A DNA stretch of 18,360 bases, from the NCBI GenBank assembly GCA_964540415.1, contig CAZIMM010000040.1, forward strand, positions 1-18,360, given 5' to 3'. The notes under the pieces are model-generated. The model saw nothing but the letters and a program-made list of their open reading frames with translations. It was not told where the DNA came from and ran no database searches. Positions 1-6,651 of this stretch are shown here, in pieces. The stretch comes from CAZIMM01 sp964540415. GTDB lineage: Bacteria; Bacillota; Clostridia; Oscillospirales; Acutalibacteraceae. The translations under genes and the position numbers were made by a program. Within the stretch, counting starts at the first letter, position 1. The number at the start of each line of letters is the position of its first letter.

Positions 1-32
1 TAACGGAAAAGGCTGACAATCATAATTAATTA

Positions 33-59
33 AAAACCACCGGCTCAACCGGTGGTTTT
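33..59. terminator. Intrinsic terminator hairpin, probably bidirectional
   Basis: A perfect 11-bp stem AAAACCACCGG / CCGGTGGTTTT encloses the loop CTCAA. The A-run on one side and T-run on the other would let it act on either strand. It most likely ends a gene lying left of the window, since the next plus-strand gene starts at 304. Directly visible; function inferred from structure. Confidence 0.85.
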
Positions 60-161
60 GCTTATTCTGCTTTGCACCGGAATACATATTTCCCGGGCGA
101 ATCTTCGGCAACCCCGTCGGGGACGGACAAAACAGTAATGTCCGGCAAGAGTATTTGCATA
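60..161. other. Intergenic stretch with no recognised feature
   Basis: Between the terminator and the first promoter I see only a small CCCC/GGGG hairpin near 112-122 and no convincing coding frame with a ribosome binding site. Nothing else can be supported here. Confidence 0.5.
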
Positions 162-190
162 TTGACATATTGTTAATTATTTCTTAAATT
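162..190 (+). promoter_or_regulatory. Sigma-A type promoter upstream of the peptidase/phosphatase pair
   Basis: TTGACA (162-167) is a perfect -35 box. It is followed by a 17-nt spacer and TAAATT (185-190) as the -10 box. The start codon of the first gene is about 105 nt downstream, leaving a leader of moderate length. Matches consensus well; not experimentally known. Confidence 0.7.
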
Positions 191-212
191 TACGGTTTTT
201 CCGAAAATCTCT

Positions 213-240
213 TTGAATAACGACAGATGTATGATATAGT
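213..240 (+). promoter_or_regulatory. Possible second promoter nearer the first gene
   Basis: TTGAAT (213-218), a 16-nt spacer and TATAGT (235-240) form a weaker promoter-like pair. It would give a leader of roughly 55-60 nt. It could be a second start for the same operon or chance in AT-rich DNA. Confidence 0.4.
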
Positions 241-303
241 TGCTTTGTCAAAAATTGTGATTCGTACTGACAGAAAGACGGTTTTTGAACAGGAGTGAAT
301 TGT

Positions 304-1734
304 ATGCTGCTTAACGGTGTGACATCAAAAGAAGAAATGCTGAAAAAAATCGAGTATATGAATTCCCTGGGCCCCAGGCTGACGGGTAACGATGCACACA
401 GCAAATTTATCGATTACCTCAAAAAAGAAATTGCCGATATGGGTATTCAAATATACTCCGACCCTTATTTTTTTGACCGTTGGGAGGAAAAGCGCTCGGA
501 GCTCACACTCCACACCCGTGAGGGTGATGTTGAGCTGCCGATTGCCTCGGCTTTTCCCTATTCGGGCGAAACCCCGGAATCGGGAATTGACGCGGAGCTT
601 GTTTTTGTGCGCGACAAACGACTCGGTTATGTTGCGGCAAACGAAAAAATTGCGGTTATCAAGGTCGGTGAGGTGGACTTCCTGCCGAGCACAATAGCTT
701 TCAATCAGCGCGCATCCATGCCGGACGGAGTTACTCTTGATGAGAATTACAGCGGTCCGGTCGCCACAGCATTTGTCAACTTTCCGTTTCTGAAAATGGC
801 AAAGCTTGCAGGCGCGAGGGCGGTTGTGTGCATCTGGGACGGCATTTGCGATGAGCTGGTGCAGGGGCAGTATCTTCCCTTTATCCTTGATTATCAGGGA
901 ATCCCGGCGCTGTGGGTGAATGAGACCGTCGGCGACAGGGTGATTGAGGCGGCAAAGGAGCATCTTTCGGCAAAACTTGTTCTTGAGGCAAAAACGCAGA
1001 AAAATGCATCGAGTGAATCATTCTATTGCATCCTTCCGGGCAGCGACAGCCGCGAGTGCGTCATTGTCAACACACACACGGACGGCACAAACTGCATTGA
1101 AGAAAACGGCCCGATTGCACTGCTGTCAATGATTAAATATTTTAAGAATAAATCGCTCAGGCGCACACACATTTTTGTGTTTGTAACCGGGCACTTCCGT
1201 CTTCCGAGCTTCAAAAACATCGGCGGCGGAGGAGTGCAGGCAACCTCAAAATGGCTTGCGTCCCACCGCGATTTGTGGGACGGCAAGAGAGGGCACTTCA
1301 AGGCGGTTGCCGGGCTGTCGGTTGAGCATCTGGGCTGCACAATGTGGCGCGAGAACAACGGAAAGTATGTCCGAGCGGGTGACGTGGAAATTGAAATGTG
1401 CTACACCGGCAACGATGTAATGGACAGCATATATTACCTTGCCATGGAGGGCAGGGAAAAGGTTTATACTCTCACTCTCAGAGGCCATAATTTTCTGCAC
1501 TTCGGCGAGGGTCAGCCGCTGTTCAACTGCGGCATTCCTGGAATAGCCATGGTGACCGCGCCCGAGCATCTGTGTGTTATCAGTGACAATGCGGAAATGG
1601 ATAAGTTTGATATTTCGCTGATGTATGAGCAGACAAATTCATTCATCAGAATGGCGGAATTGATTGAACAGCTGCAGTCACGCAGCATAGGAAAATGTGA
1701 CAAATATTCCCTTGTGTTGGGAAAGCTGCAATAA
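304..1734 (+). CDS. M28-like metallopeptidase-family protein with degenerate active site
   Basis: A 476-residue protein with the layout of peptidase family M28 (aminopeptidase with inserted PA-like domain). The N-terminal part has the GPRLTGN motif often seen in M28 proteins; the middle (about 100-230) resembles the inserted domain; the catalytic-type domain starts near 245. The first metal motif is visible as His258-Thr-Asp260 (NTHTDGTN). However, the bridging Asp position seems to be Glu (EEN, 266-268), and the Glu-Glu pair that supplies the general base in active M28 enzymes is replaced by Gly-His (VTGHF, about 295-299). Glu340 in VEHLG and a late His near the C-terminus (PEHLCVISD) could still bind metal. 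No signal peptide, so probably cytoplasmic. The start is ATG 304, 8 nt after AGGAG (291-295); a GTG at 295 lies inside that site and was not used. The next gene begins 12 nt downstream. Family assignment is fairly secure; peptidase activity is doubtful. Confidence 0.7.
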   Translation: MLLNGVTSKEEMLKKIEYMNSLGPRLTGNDAHSKFIDYLKKEIADMGIQIYSDPYFFDRWEEKRSELTLHTREGDVELPIASAFPYSGETPESGIDAELVFVRDKRLGYVAANEKIAVIKVGEVDFLPSTIAFNQRASMPDGVTLDENYSGPVATAFVNFPFLKMAKLAGARAVVCIWDGICDELVQGQYLPFILDYQGIPALWVNETVGDRVIEAAKEHLSAKLVLEAKTQKNASSESFYCILPGSDSRECVIVNTHTDGTNCIEENGPIALLSMIKYFKNKSLRRTHIFVFVTGHFRLPSFKNIGGGGVQATSKWLASHRDLWDGKRGHFKAVAGLSVEHLGCTMWRENNGKYVRAGDVEIEMCYTGNDVMDSIYYLAMEGREKVYTLTLRGHNFLHFGEGQPLFNCGIPGIAMVTAPEHLCVISDNAEMDKFDISLMYEQTNSFIRMAELIEQLQSRSIGKCDKYSLVLGKLQ

Positions 1735-1746
1735 AGGAGAATAGAT

Positions 1747-3354
1747 ATGGAAAAACCCGTAAGAGGCTCGACGCCGCAGCCCGACCATATTATGATTAGC
1801 TTCAACGGTGACGCAAAAAGCTGTATGGCGGTGACGTGGCGCACAAGCGCCGATGTGAGGGAGGGCTATGTCGAATATCATGAGGAGGGCGGCAAAACAC
1901 TTGTCTGCCAAGCTTACACAAAGGAGTTTCTCAGCGATATCGACGTGAGCAACATATTCTGGGCAAAGCTGACTGGCCTTAAGCCGGGCACGAAATACTA
2001 TTACACCTGCGGGGACGGCGCTCACCGCAGTGAGGAATATTCCTTCACCACCCAGCCGGAGAACCTTGAAAGCCTCAAGTTTATCTGCGTTTCGGACCAG
2101 CAGAAGGGTGAGCCTCACGACTGCCCGGATTATTCAAATTTCAACCGCTTCATCAAAAAAGTGCTTGCGGACAATCCTGACACCCGCTTTATTCTCACCG
2201 GCGGCGACAACACGGATTGCGGCCAGCACGAGGTTCAGTGGAACGGCGCTATGAGCGGCTTTGTCGGCATATCCGAGAGCTTGCCGCTGATGATGGCTGT
2301 CGGAAATCACGACAACCGCGGCTTTTTGAATTACGAAAAAGGAATCGGACGCTACTACGCCGAGCCGGCAGAGTATTTCTGCAAGCAGTTTGAAGGCTCC
2401 TATGCGGACAACGGCCCCGAAAACTGGAAGACCGAAAACTACACCTTTGATTACGGCAACGTGCATTTCGGCGTTATCGGCATAAACGGGCCGGAGGAGG
2501 TCAACGACTGGATGATTTCCGACCTCTCCGCGAACAAAAGCCGCTGGAAGCTGGGTGTTTATCATTTCCCGATTTGCTATTCCGGAACGGATTGCCAGAA
2601 CTATGACGCATATCCTGTTATGCGTGAAGGCTTCGAGCTGTTTGACCTTGTGTTTTCCGGGCACGAGCACAACTTTTCGCGCAGCTTTCCGCTGAAAAAC
2701 GAGGAGCTGTTTGACCGCCCGTCACAGGGTACGGTGCACTATATGCTCGGCAATTCAAACTGCAATCCTCCCGGCTCGCGCACACTCGAAAAGGTGTGGC
2801 ACGCGGCGTTTTATCCGCAGGAGGAGCAGGTGTCCATGGTTGCAATTGTTGAAGTTGCGGGCGACACTCTGACTCTGACCTCAATGCTTGATGACGGCAG
2901 AATTGTTGACCAATGCGTAATTGACAAGAAGAACGACAGGATTTTGCCCTATGCCGTTGCGCCGAAATATGACAGAACGCGCATGAAATTCAAGGGCATG
3001 GACCCCGGGCTCTGCCAGGCATCCACACCCTGCGTTGAAAAGGACGGCGTGTGGTATGCTCCGCTTTCGGTGCTGATCGGATATATCGGCGGCGGTGTGG
3101 AAAAGACAGAGGGCAAGGTGACACTTGACATTTACAAGCACCGCGCGGAATTCACTCTCGGCAGCAGGGTTGCCGTGACGGACAGGGGTGAATTTGCTCT
3201 CGACGGCGAGGTGTTCAGAGGCGACCGCGACCAGCTGTATATCCCGGTCAACGGTGTTGAAGCATTTGATATGCGCTGGGCATATGCTCCGAGAAACAAT
3301 TTTATTTCATTTGAGCATGAGAGCGAGGACAAGCCGATTACTGTCCAGCCGTAA
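1747..3354 (+). CDS. Purple-acid-phosphatase-like metallophosphoesterase with C-terminal stalk-type domain
   Basis: 535 residues in three parts. Residues about 10-105 form a fibronectin-III-like domain as in purple acid phosphatases (AVTWRTS, LKPGTKYYYTCGDG). Residues about 110-345 are a calcineurin-type metallophosphoesterase with Asp117 (SDQQ), Asp154 (GGDN), Asn187-His188 (GNHD), His273 (YHFP) and His306/His308 (GHEHNF); all metal-binding blocks are present, with DxQ in place of the DxH of many relatives. Residues about 420-525 resemble the copper-amine-oxidase N-terminal (stalk) domain common in secreted clostridial proteins. No signal peptide or membrane segment is visible, which is odd for this architecture. 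The start ATG 1747 is preceded by AAAGGAG; it follows the M28-like gene by 12 nt and is surely co-transcribed with it. Likely a phosphomonoesterase or diesterase of unknown substrate. Confidence 0.82.
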   Translation: MEKPVRGSTPQPDHIMISFNGDAKSCMAVTWRTSADVREGYVEYHEEGGKTLVCQAYTKEFLSDIDVSNIFWAKLTGLKPGTKYYYTCGDGAHRSEEYSFTTQPENLESLKFICVSDQQKGEPHDCPDYSNFNRFIKKVLADNPDTRFILTGGDNTDCGQHEVQWNGAMSGFVGISESLPLMMAVGNHDNRGFLNYEKGIGRYYAEPAEYFCKQFEGSYADNGPENWKTENYTFDYGNVHFGVIGINGPEEVNDWMISDLSANKSRWKLGVYHFPICYSGTDCQNYDAYPVMREGFELFDLVFSGHEHNFSRSFPLKNEELFDRPSQGTVHYMLGNSNCNPPGSRTLEKVWHAAFYPQEEQVSMVAIVEVAGDTLTLTSMLDDGRIVDQCVIDKKNDRILPYAVAPKYDRTRMKFKGMDPGLCQASTPCVEKDGVWYAPLSVLIGYIGGGVEKTEGKVTLDIYKHRAEFTLGSRVAVTDRGEFALDGEVFRGDRDQLYIPVNGVEAFDMRWAYAPRNNFISFEHESEDKPITVQP

Positions 3355-3366
3355 AGCACAGAATAA

Positions 3367-3408
3367 TGAAAAAACAGCCGCAGAGCACTTTTGTGTTCGG
3401 CGGCTGTT
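3367..3408 (-). terminator. Terminator between convergent operons, strongest for the minus strand
   Basis: AACAGCCGC (3373-3381) and GCGGCTGTT (3400-3408) form a 9-bp stem, extended inside by a partial GCAC/GTG pairing around a T4 loop. Read on the minus strand it ends in a run of six T (3374-3369 region), the classic form, so it terminates the kinase gene's transcript. On the plus strand the tail (GTGCATTTG) is weaker, but it can also slow transcripts from the phosphatase gene ending at 3354. Confidence 0.85.
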
Positions 3409-3427
3409 GTGCATTTGTGTGCCTTTG

Positions 3428-4444
3428 TCAGATTTCGGTGACAACCTCACCTGCAAGGGGCTTGTACTCCTTGATGAAGTCGTTGACTGCCTGCTCGGTG
3501 GGCATTGCGGCGGAGCAGCTGTGGGCTGAAATAAGAATGGACGCGGAAGCAGTTCCGAATTCAAGCGCATCCTTGAGACTCTTGCCCTTGAGCAGAGAAA
3601 ACAGGAAGGCTGACGCGTAGCCGTCGCCGCCTCCGAAGCCCTTGAGCTTCTGAACGGGGAAGGTGCCGACCTTGTATGCCTTGCCGTCGTCGGAATAGGC
3701 AAAGGAGCCCTCCTTGCCGTGCTTGATGACAACGAGCTTGTTGCCGTAGCTGTGCCAGAGAGCGGCTGAAGCTCTGTCATCGGCGCAGACGCCGCAGACG
3801 GCCTCTGTAAGATCGAATTCCTCGCGTGAGCCGAGAATGATGTCGCTGTTGCGGGCAACAAGTGTGTAATAAATGGATATTTCATCCGGGTTTTTCCATG
3901 TGTAGGAGCGGTAGTCAATGTCAAAAATCACGACGGTGCCGTTCTTCTTTGCAAGGAACAGTGCCTTGAGCGCCGCCTCACGGGTGGGGCTGCAGCAAAG
4001 CGATGTGCCGGAAATGACGATTGCCTTTGCGCTTTTTATATATTCCTCGTCAATGTCGTCAACACACAGCTGCAAATCGGCAACACCCTCACGGTACATG
4101 AGGATGCTGGACTTTGACGGGCTGAGAATTTCCGTGAAGGTCAGACCGAGCTTTTCACCGTTTTCGCAGCGGAAGATGTGCGAGGTGTCAATGCCGTCGT
4201 TCTTGAAATAGTTGGTAACGTAATCGCCGAACTGATCGTCTGAAACCCTTGCAAAAAAGCCGACCTTTGCGCCAAGACGCGCAAGACCTACGGCGATGTT
4301 GGCAGGGGAGCCTCCGAGATATTTGTTGAAGTTGGAGCTTTCGGAGAGCGGACGGTTCATGTCGGTGGGGTTGAAATCAATTGCAACTCTGCCAAGCGGA
4401 ATAACGTCAAGCGGCCTGCTTTGGTCAAACTTTATTTCTGTCAT
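3428..4444 (-). CDS. iolC: PfkB-family sugar kinase, 5-dehydro-2-deoxygluconokinase (IolC-like)
   Basis: 338 residues of the ribokinase/PfkB fold. The N-terminal LDVIPLGRVAIDFNP and GGSPANIAVGLARLG blocks match substrate-binding PfkB signatures, and GFGGGDGYASAF near residue 275 is the anion-hole/catalytic-base motif (Asp in GGGD). The LGRVAID start and GGGDxYASAF form are typical of IolC, which phosphorylates 5-dehydro-2-deoxy-D-gluconate in myo-inositol breakdown. The gene lies 21 nt downstream of a class II aldolase that would take the next step, which supports the call. No other iol genes are in the window, so a related sugar acid or keto-sugar substrate remains possible. The ribosome binding site (AAAGG) is modest. 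A strong terminator follows the stop codon. Confidence 0.75.
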   Translation of the reverse strand: MTEIKFDQSRPLDVIPLGRVAIDFNPTDMNRPLSESSNFNKYLGGSPANIAVGLARLGAKVGFFARVSDDQFGDYVTNYFKNDGIDTSHIFRCENGEKLGLTFTEILSPSKSSILMYREGVADLQLCVDDIDEEYIKSAKAIVISGTSLCCSPTREAALKALFLAKKNGTVVIFDIDYRSYTWKNPDEISIYYTLVARNSDIILGSREEFDLTEAVCGVCADDRASAALWHSYGNKLVVIKHGKEGSFAYSDDGKAYKVGTFPVQKLKGFGGGDGYASAFLFSLLKGKSLKDALEFGTASASILISAHSCSAAMPTEQAVNDFIKEYKPLAGEVVTEI

Positions 4445-4465
4445 TGTTATACTCTGCCTTTCGGT

Positions 4466-5308
4466 TTATATTTTTCCGGCACAGCCGAATATTTCTATGT
4501 GCTTCATCGCGTTGAGATAAGCCCCGCGAACCTCTGCCGCCTGCAAATCGTAATATCCCTTGATTTTACCGTCGGCGTATGACTCCCGAACGCTTTTCGC
4601 TACAGAATCAAAGGTTGCGGTTGCAATGTTGATTTTTTTGATGCCGGTTTTGCGGCAGCGCACAAAGTCATCCGGCGATATTCCCGTGCCGCCGTGGAGC
4701 ACCAGAGGAACGTCGACGAGAGAACGGACGCTCTCAAGAATGTCAAAGCGCAGGTGAGGGGTCTGCTTGTAGTTTCCGTGGGCGTTTCCGATTGCAATGG
4801 CGAGCGCGTCAACACCCGTCCGCCGGGTGAACTCAAGAGCCTGAGCAGGAGAGGCGCAGTTGATTGCAATGTCCTCGCTGCCGTCCTCACTTCCTCCGAC
4901 ACTTCCGATTTCCGCCTCAACCGCTGCCGAATACTTTTTTGCAAGGCTCACGGTTTCCAGTGTTTTTGAGATGTTGTCTTCAAGAGGAAGGTGAGAGCCG
5001 TCAAACATCACAGAGGTGAAGCCGATTTCGAGTGCCTGAGCAATTGCTTCAAGTGTCAGGCCGTGGTCAAAGTGAACCGCAACCGGAACATTCGCAGCCC
5101 TTGCCGCCGCAACCATCAGCGGACCTATCAGCGCAAGGGGCGACTGCCTGAGGCGAACCTCTGCAATCTGCAGGATAACCGGGCTTTGGGTTTCCTCCGC
5201 CGCCTGCAGCACACCGAGCACCATCTCCATGTTTGCCACGCTGAAACTGCCGACCGCGTATTCGTCCTTCTGCGCCTTGCCGAGCAGGTCTTTCATGTTT
5301 ACCAGCAT
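4466..5308 (-). CDS. iolJ: Class II fructose-bisphosphate-aldolase family protein (IolJ-like)
   Basis: 280 residues, the usual length for class II aldolases of the FbaA/IolJ/GatY family. Zinc and catalytic positions are all visible: Asp81-His82 (HFDHG), Glu133 (EAEIGSVGG), His177 (NAHGNY), His205 (LHGGTG) and the phosphate-binding NIAT at 227-230. Paired with the IolC-like kinase, the likely reaction is cleavage of 6-phospho-5-dehydro-2-deoxy-D-gluconate to dihydroxyacetone phosphate and malonate semialdehyde. Fructose- or tagatose-bisphosphate cleavage cannot be excluded from sequence alone. It has an AAAGGAG ribosome binding site 9 nt before ATG and is first in a two-gene operon with its own promoter (5353-5381). 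Confidence 0.75.
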   Translation of the reverse strand: MLVNMKDLLGKAQKDEYAVGSFSVANMEMVLGVLQAAEETQSPVILQIAEVRLRQSPLALIGPLMVAAARAANVPVAVHFDHGLTLEAIAQALEIGFTSVMFDGSHLPLEDNISKTLETVSLAKKYSAAVEAEIGSVGGSEDGSEDIAINCASPAQALEFTRRTGVDALAIAIGNAHGNYKQTPHLRFDILESVRSLVDVPLVLHGGTGISPDDFVRCRKTGIKKINIATATFDSVAKSVRESYADGKIKGYYDLQAAEVRGAYLNAMKHIEIFGCAGKI

Positions 5309-5352
5309 TTTAAAATGTCTCCTTTAACGGAAAAAGCTTCTGTCAGAATTTA

Positions 5353-5381
5353 AATATACAGCTTGTCGGCGGCTTTGTCAA
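5353..5381 (-). promoter_or_regulatory. Near-consensus promoter for the aldolase-kinase operon
   Basis: Reading the minus strand, TTGACA (5381-5376), a 17-nt spacer and TATATT (5358-5353) give an almost ideal sigma-A promoter about 45 nt before the aldolase start codon. The -35 box overlaps the stop codon of the upstream alpha/beta hydrolase gene, so the two units sit close together but the kinase operon can be expressed alone. Confidence 0.85.
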
Positions 5382-6361
5382 CCGCGCTGCGGTGAAAGAT
5401 TTATATGTTTTTTTATAAAGCCGTTAACGGTGGAAAAATACAGCTCCGGATTCACAAGCCCCGAGAGAGCGTGACCCGCACCGGGAACAAGCAGCTTCTC
5501 TTTTTCCTCGCAGGCGGCAGCTTCATAACATGCTTCGAGCATCCACGAGGGGACAAAATCATCGTCCTCGCCGTGAATGAACAGCATGGGAATCTTCGCT
5601 TTTTTCAGCTGCTTCACGCTTGAAGCATCGCCGAAGCTGCAGCCGGTGTGAATGCGTGTTGCAAAATCCGCGGCGGGGATGAAGGGAAAGGTCGGCAGGT
5701 GAAGCGCCTGCTTGATTTGGGTGTTGAACTCGTCAAGCACGCTTGTATATCCGCAGTCCTCAATTGCGCAAACCACGTTCGGCGGCAGCTCCTCGCCGAC
5801 TGTCATCATCACAGCTGCACCGCCCATTGAAATGCCGTACAACACAATTTTCGCCTGAGGGTTTTCCGCGCAGATTTCGTCAATCCAAGCGCAGATGTCC
5901 AGCCTGTCAAGCCAGCCCATCGAGACAAATTTGCATTCGCTCTCCCCGTGGCCGCAAAGGTGCGGCATAAGAACATTGTAGCCCTCGCCGTGGAAGCGCT
6001 TTGCCTGTGCCGCATTGCTTTCGGCTGTTACGGCGTAACCGTGAGCGCACAGCACCCACACATCGGACGGCGTGTCGGAGTAAATCTTGACGGCGTGCAG
6101 CGTTTCACCGTCCCTCGGGGAACGGGCGGTGACTTTGATCGTCTGTGCCTCATTTTCGAGCCAGTCCTTGCCGTCGAGCATCAGCTCGTTTGTGTTGAAA
6201 ATCTCCTCAAATTCCTTGTCCTCCTCAAGCAGCTTTGAGCCGTGAACCGCTTTTGAGGTGAGGAGCATCCGGTAAAACATCTCACCGACGCTCACAAAGG
6301 AAACCGCCGCTCCGGCGCAAAAGGTTGTGACACCAAGGGCAATCCGTGTTGACTTTTTCAT
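5378..6361 (-). CDS. Membrane-anchored alpha/beta hydrolase
   Basis: 327 residues with an N-terminal hydrophobic segment (about 6-26) that may be an uncleaved signal anchor, placing the enzyme on the outer face of the membrane. The hydrolase fold follows: HGYAVTAES oxyanion region near 108, nucleophile Ser178 in GISMG, Asp266 or Asp267 in HGEDDDFVP, and His297 in GAGHALS. This is a complete Ser-Asp-His triad typical of the serine aminopeptidase/BEM46-like esterase families. Substrate unknown: esters or acyl groups are most likely. The start at 6361 was chosen over an upstream in-frame ATG at 6403 because AAGGAG lies 6 nt before it. It is transcribed divergently from the ABC exporter leader and ends just before the aldolase promoter. 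Confidence 0.8.
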   Translation of the reverse strand: MKKSTRIALGVTTFCAGAAVSFVSVGEMFYRMLLTSKAVHGSKLLEEDKEFEEIFNTNELMLDGKDWLENEAQTIKVTARSPRDGETLHAVKIYSDTPSDVWVLCAHGYAVTAESNAAQAKRFHGEGYNVLMPHLCGHGESECKFVSMGWLDRLDICAWIDEICAENPQAKIVLYGISMGGAAVMMTVGEELPPNVVCAIEDCGYTSVLDEFNTQIKQALHLPTFPFIPAADFATRIHTGCSFGDASSVKQLKKAKIPMLFIHGEDDDFVPSWMLEACYEAAACEEKEKLLVPGAGHALSGLVNPELYFSTVNGFIKKHINLSPQRG

Positions 6362-6392
6362 AGAATTCTCCTTAAAAATTTTATGTAAACAC

Positions 6393-6421
6393 TTGCAATC
6401 CAAAACTGAATATGGTAATAT
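6393..6421 (+). promoter_or_regulatory. Promoter of the ABC exporter leader
   Basis: TTGCAA (6393-6398), a 17-nt spacer and TAATAT (6416-6421) form a strong promoter. It lies only about 30 nt upstream of the divergent hydrolase start and drives a leader of roughly 225 nt ahead of the first ABC gene. Confidence 0.8.
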
Positions 6422-6441
6422 ATGGAAAGATTTTGAAAGGA

Positions 6442-6531
6442 GGTGGACACAAAAAAATGATGAAAACAGGACTTAACAGAAGAAAAAGGGAAATGACGTG
6501 TCCGCCGGCGGTGGCAATCTTGTGAGGTTGC
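6442..6531 (+). promoter_or_regulatory. Two leader RNA hairpins overlapping the small ORF
   Basis: Hairpin 1: GGTGGACAC (6442-6450) pairs with GTGTCCGCC (6498-6506) over 9 bp (one G-U pair), covering part of the small ORF's ribosome binding site with the 3' part of its own coding sequence. Hairpin 2: GCAATC (6514-6519) pairs with GGTTGC (6526-6531), with the TGA stop codon inside the loop (6520-6525). Both would be opened by a translating ribosome. This is direct base-pairing seen in the sequence; the regulatory role is inferred. Confidence 0.55.
6457..6525 (+). CDS. 22-residue leader peptide or small secreted peptide upstream of ABC exporters
   Basis: A short ATG...TGA frame preceded by one of the strongest Shine-Dalgarno stretches in the window (AAAGGAGGTGG, 6436-6446; about 10 nt to ATG). 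The product is 22 residues: a short N-terminal part beginning Met-Met-Lys, a basic stretch NRRKR (7-11) encoded partly by AGA/AGG codons, and the tail TCPPAVAIL with a single Cys15 followed by two prolines. It lies between the promoter and an intrinsic terminator, so it is positioned like an attenuation leader peptide controlling the exporters. It might instead be a peptide cargo or signal of the exporters. I do not recognise the family. Translation is inferred from the binding site only. Confidence 0.6.
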   Translation: MMKTGLNRRKREMTCPPAVAIL

Positions 6532-6557
6532 GTCCGATTTGAATGCTTTGGCGTTAC

Positions 6558-6590
6558 GCGTTCCCGCTTTTTCGGGGACGTTATTTTTTT
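6558..6590 (+). terminator. Intrinsic terminator inside the ABC exporter leader (attenuator)
   Basis: GCGTTCCCG (6558-6566) pairs with CGGGGACGT (6573-6581) around a CTTTTT loop (two wobble pairs), followed by TATTTTTTT (6582-6590). It lies after the promoter and the small ORF but before the first ABC start codon at 6652, and no gene ends here on the plus strand except the small ORF. Full-length exporter mRNA must read through it, which is the signature of attenuation control. Confidence 0.75.
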
Positions 6591-6641
6591 GCCCGAAAAA
6601 ATGCCCCACGCCGCTCATTCTAACATCCGCCGAAACCGAAC

Positions 6642-6646
6642 GGAGG
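6642..6646 (+). promoter_or_regulatory. Ribosome binding site that fixes the TTG start of the first ABC gene
   Basis: GGAGG is followed by 5 nt and TTG (6652). The upstream in-frame starts, TTG at 6589 and ATG at 6601, have no such site, and the 6589 start falls in the terminator tail. Confidence 0.75.
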
Positions 6647-6651
6647 AAATT

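Noticed and set aside
100..160. Possible small RNA or riboswitch in the upstream gap (CCCC/GGGG hairpin near 112-122)
   Set aside because: The hairpin is very short, there is no T-run after it and no promoter before it, so nothing supports an RNA gene.
325..963. 212-codon minus-strand frame inside the M28-like gene
   Set aside because: Antisense shadow of a gene with clear family motifs; no ribosome binding site or promoter of its own.
6589..6651. Upstream starts for the first ABC gene (TTG 6589, ATG 6601)
   Set aside because: They sit in or right after the terminator tail with no Shine-Dalgarno, while TTG 6652 follows GGAGG with ideal spacing.
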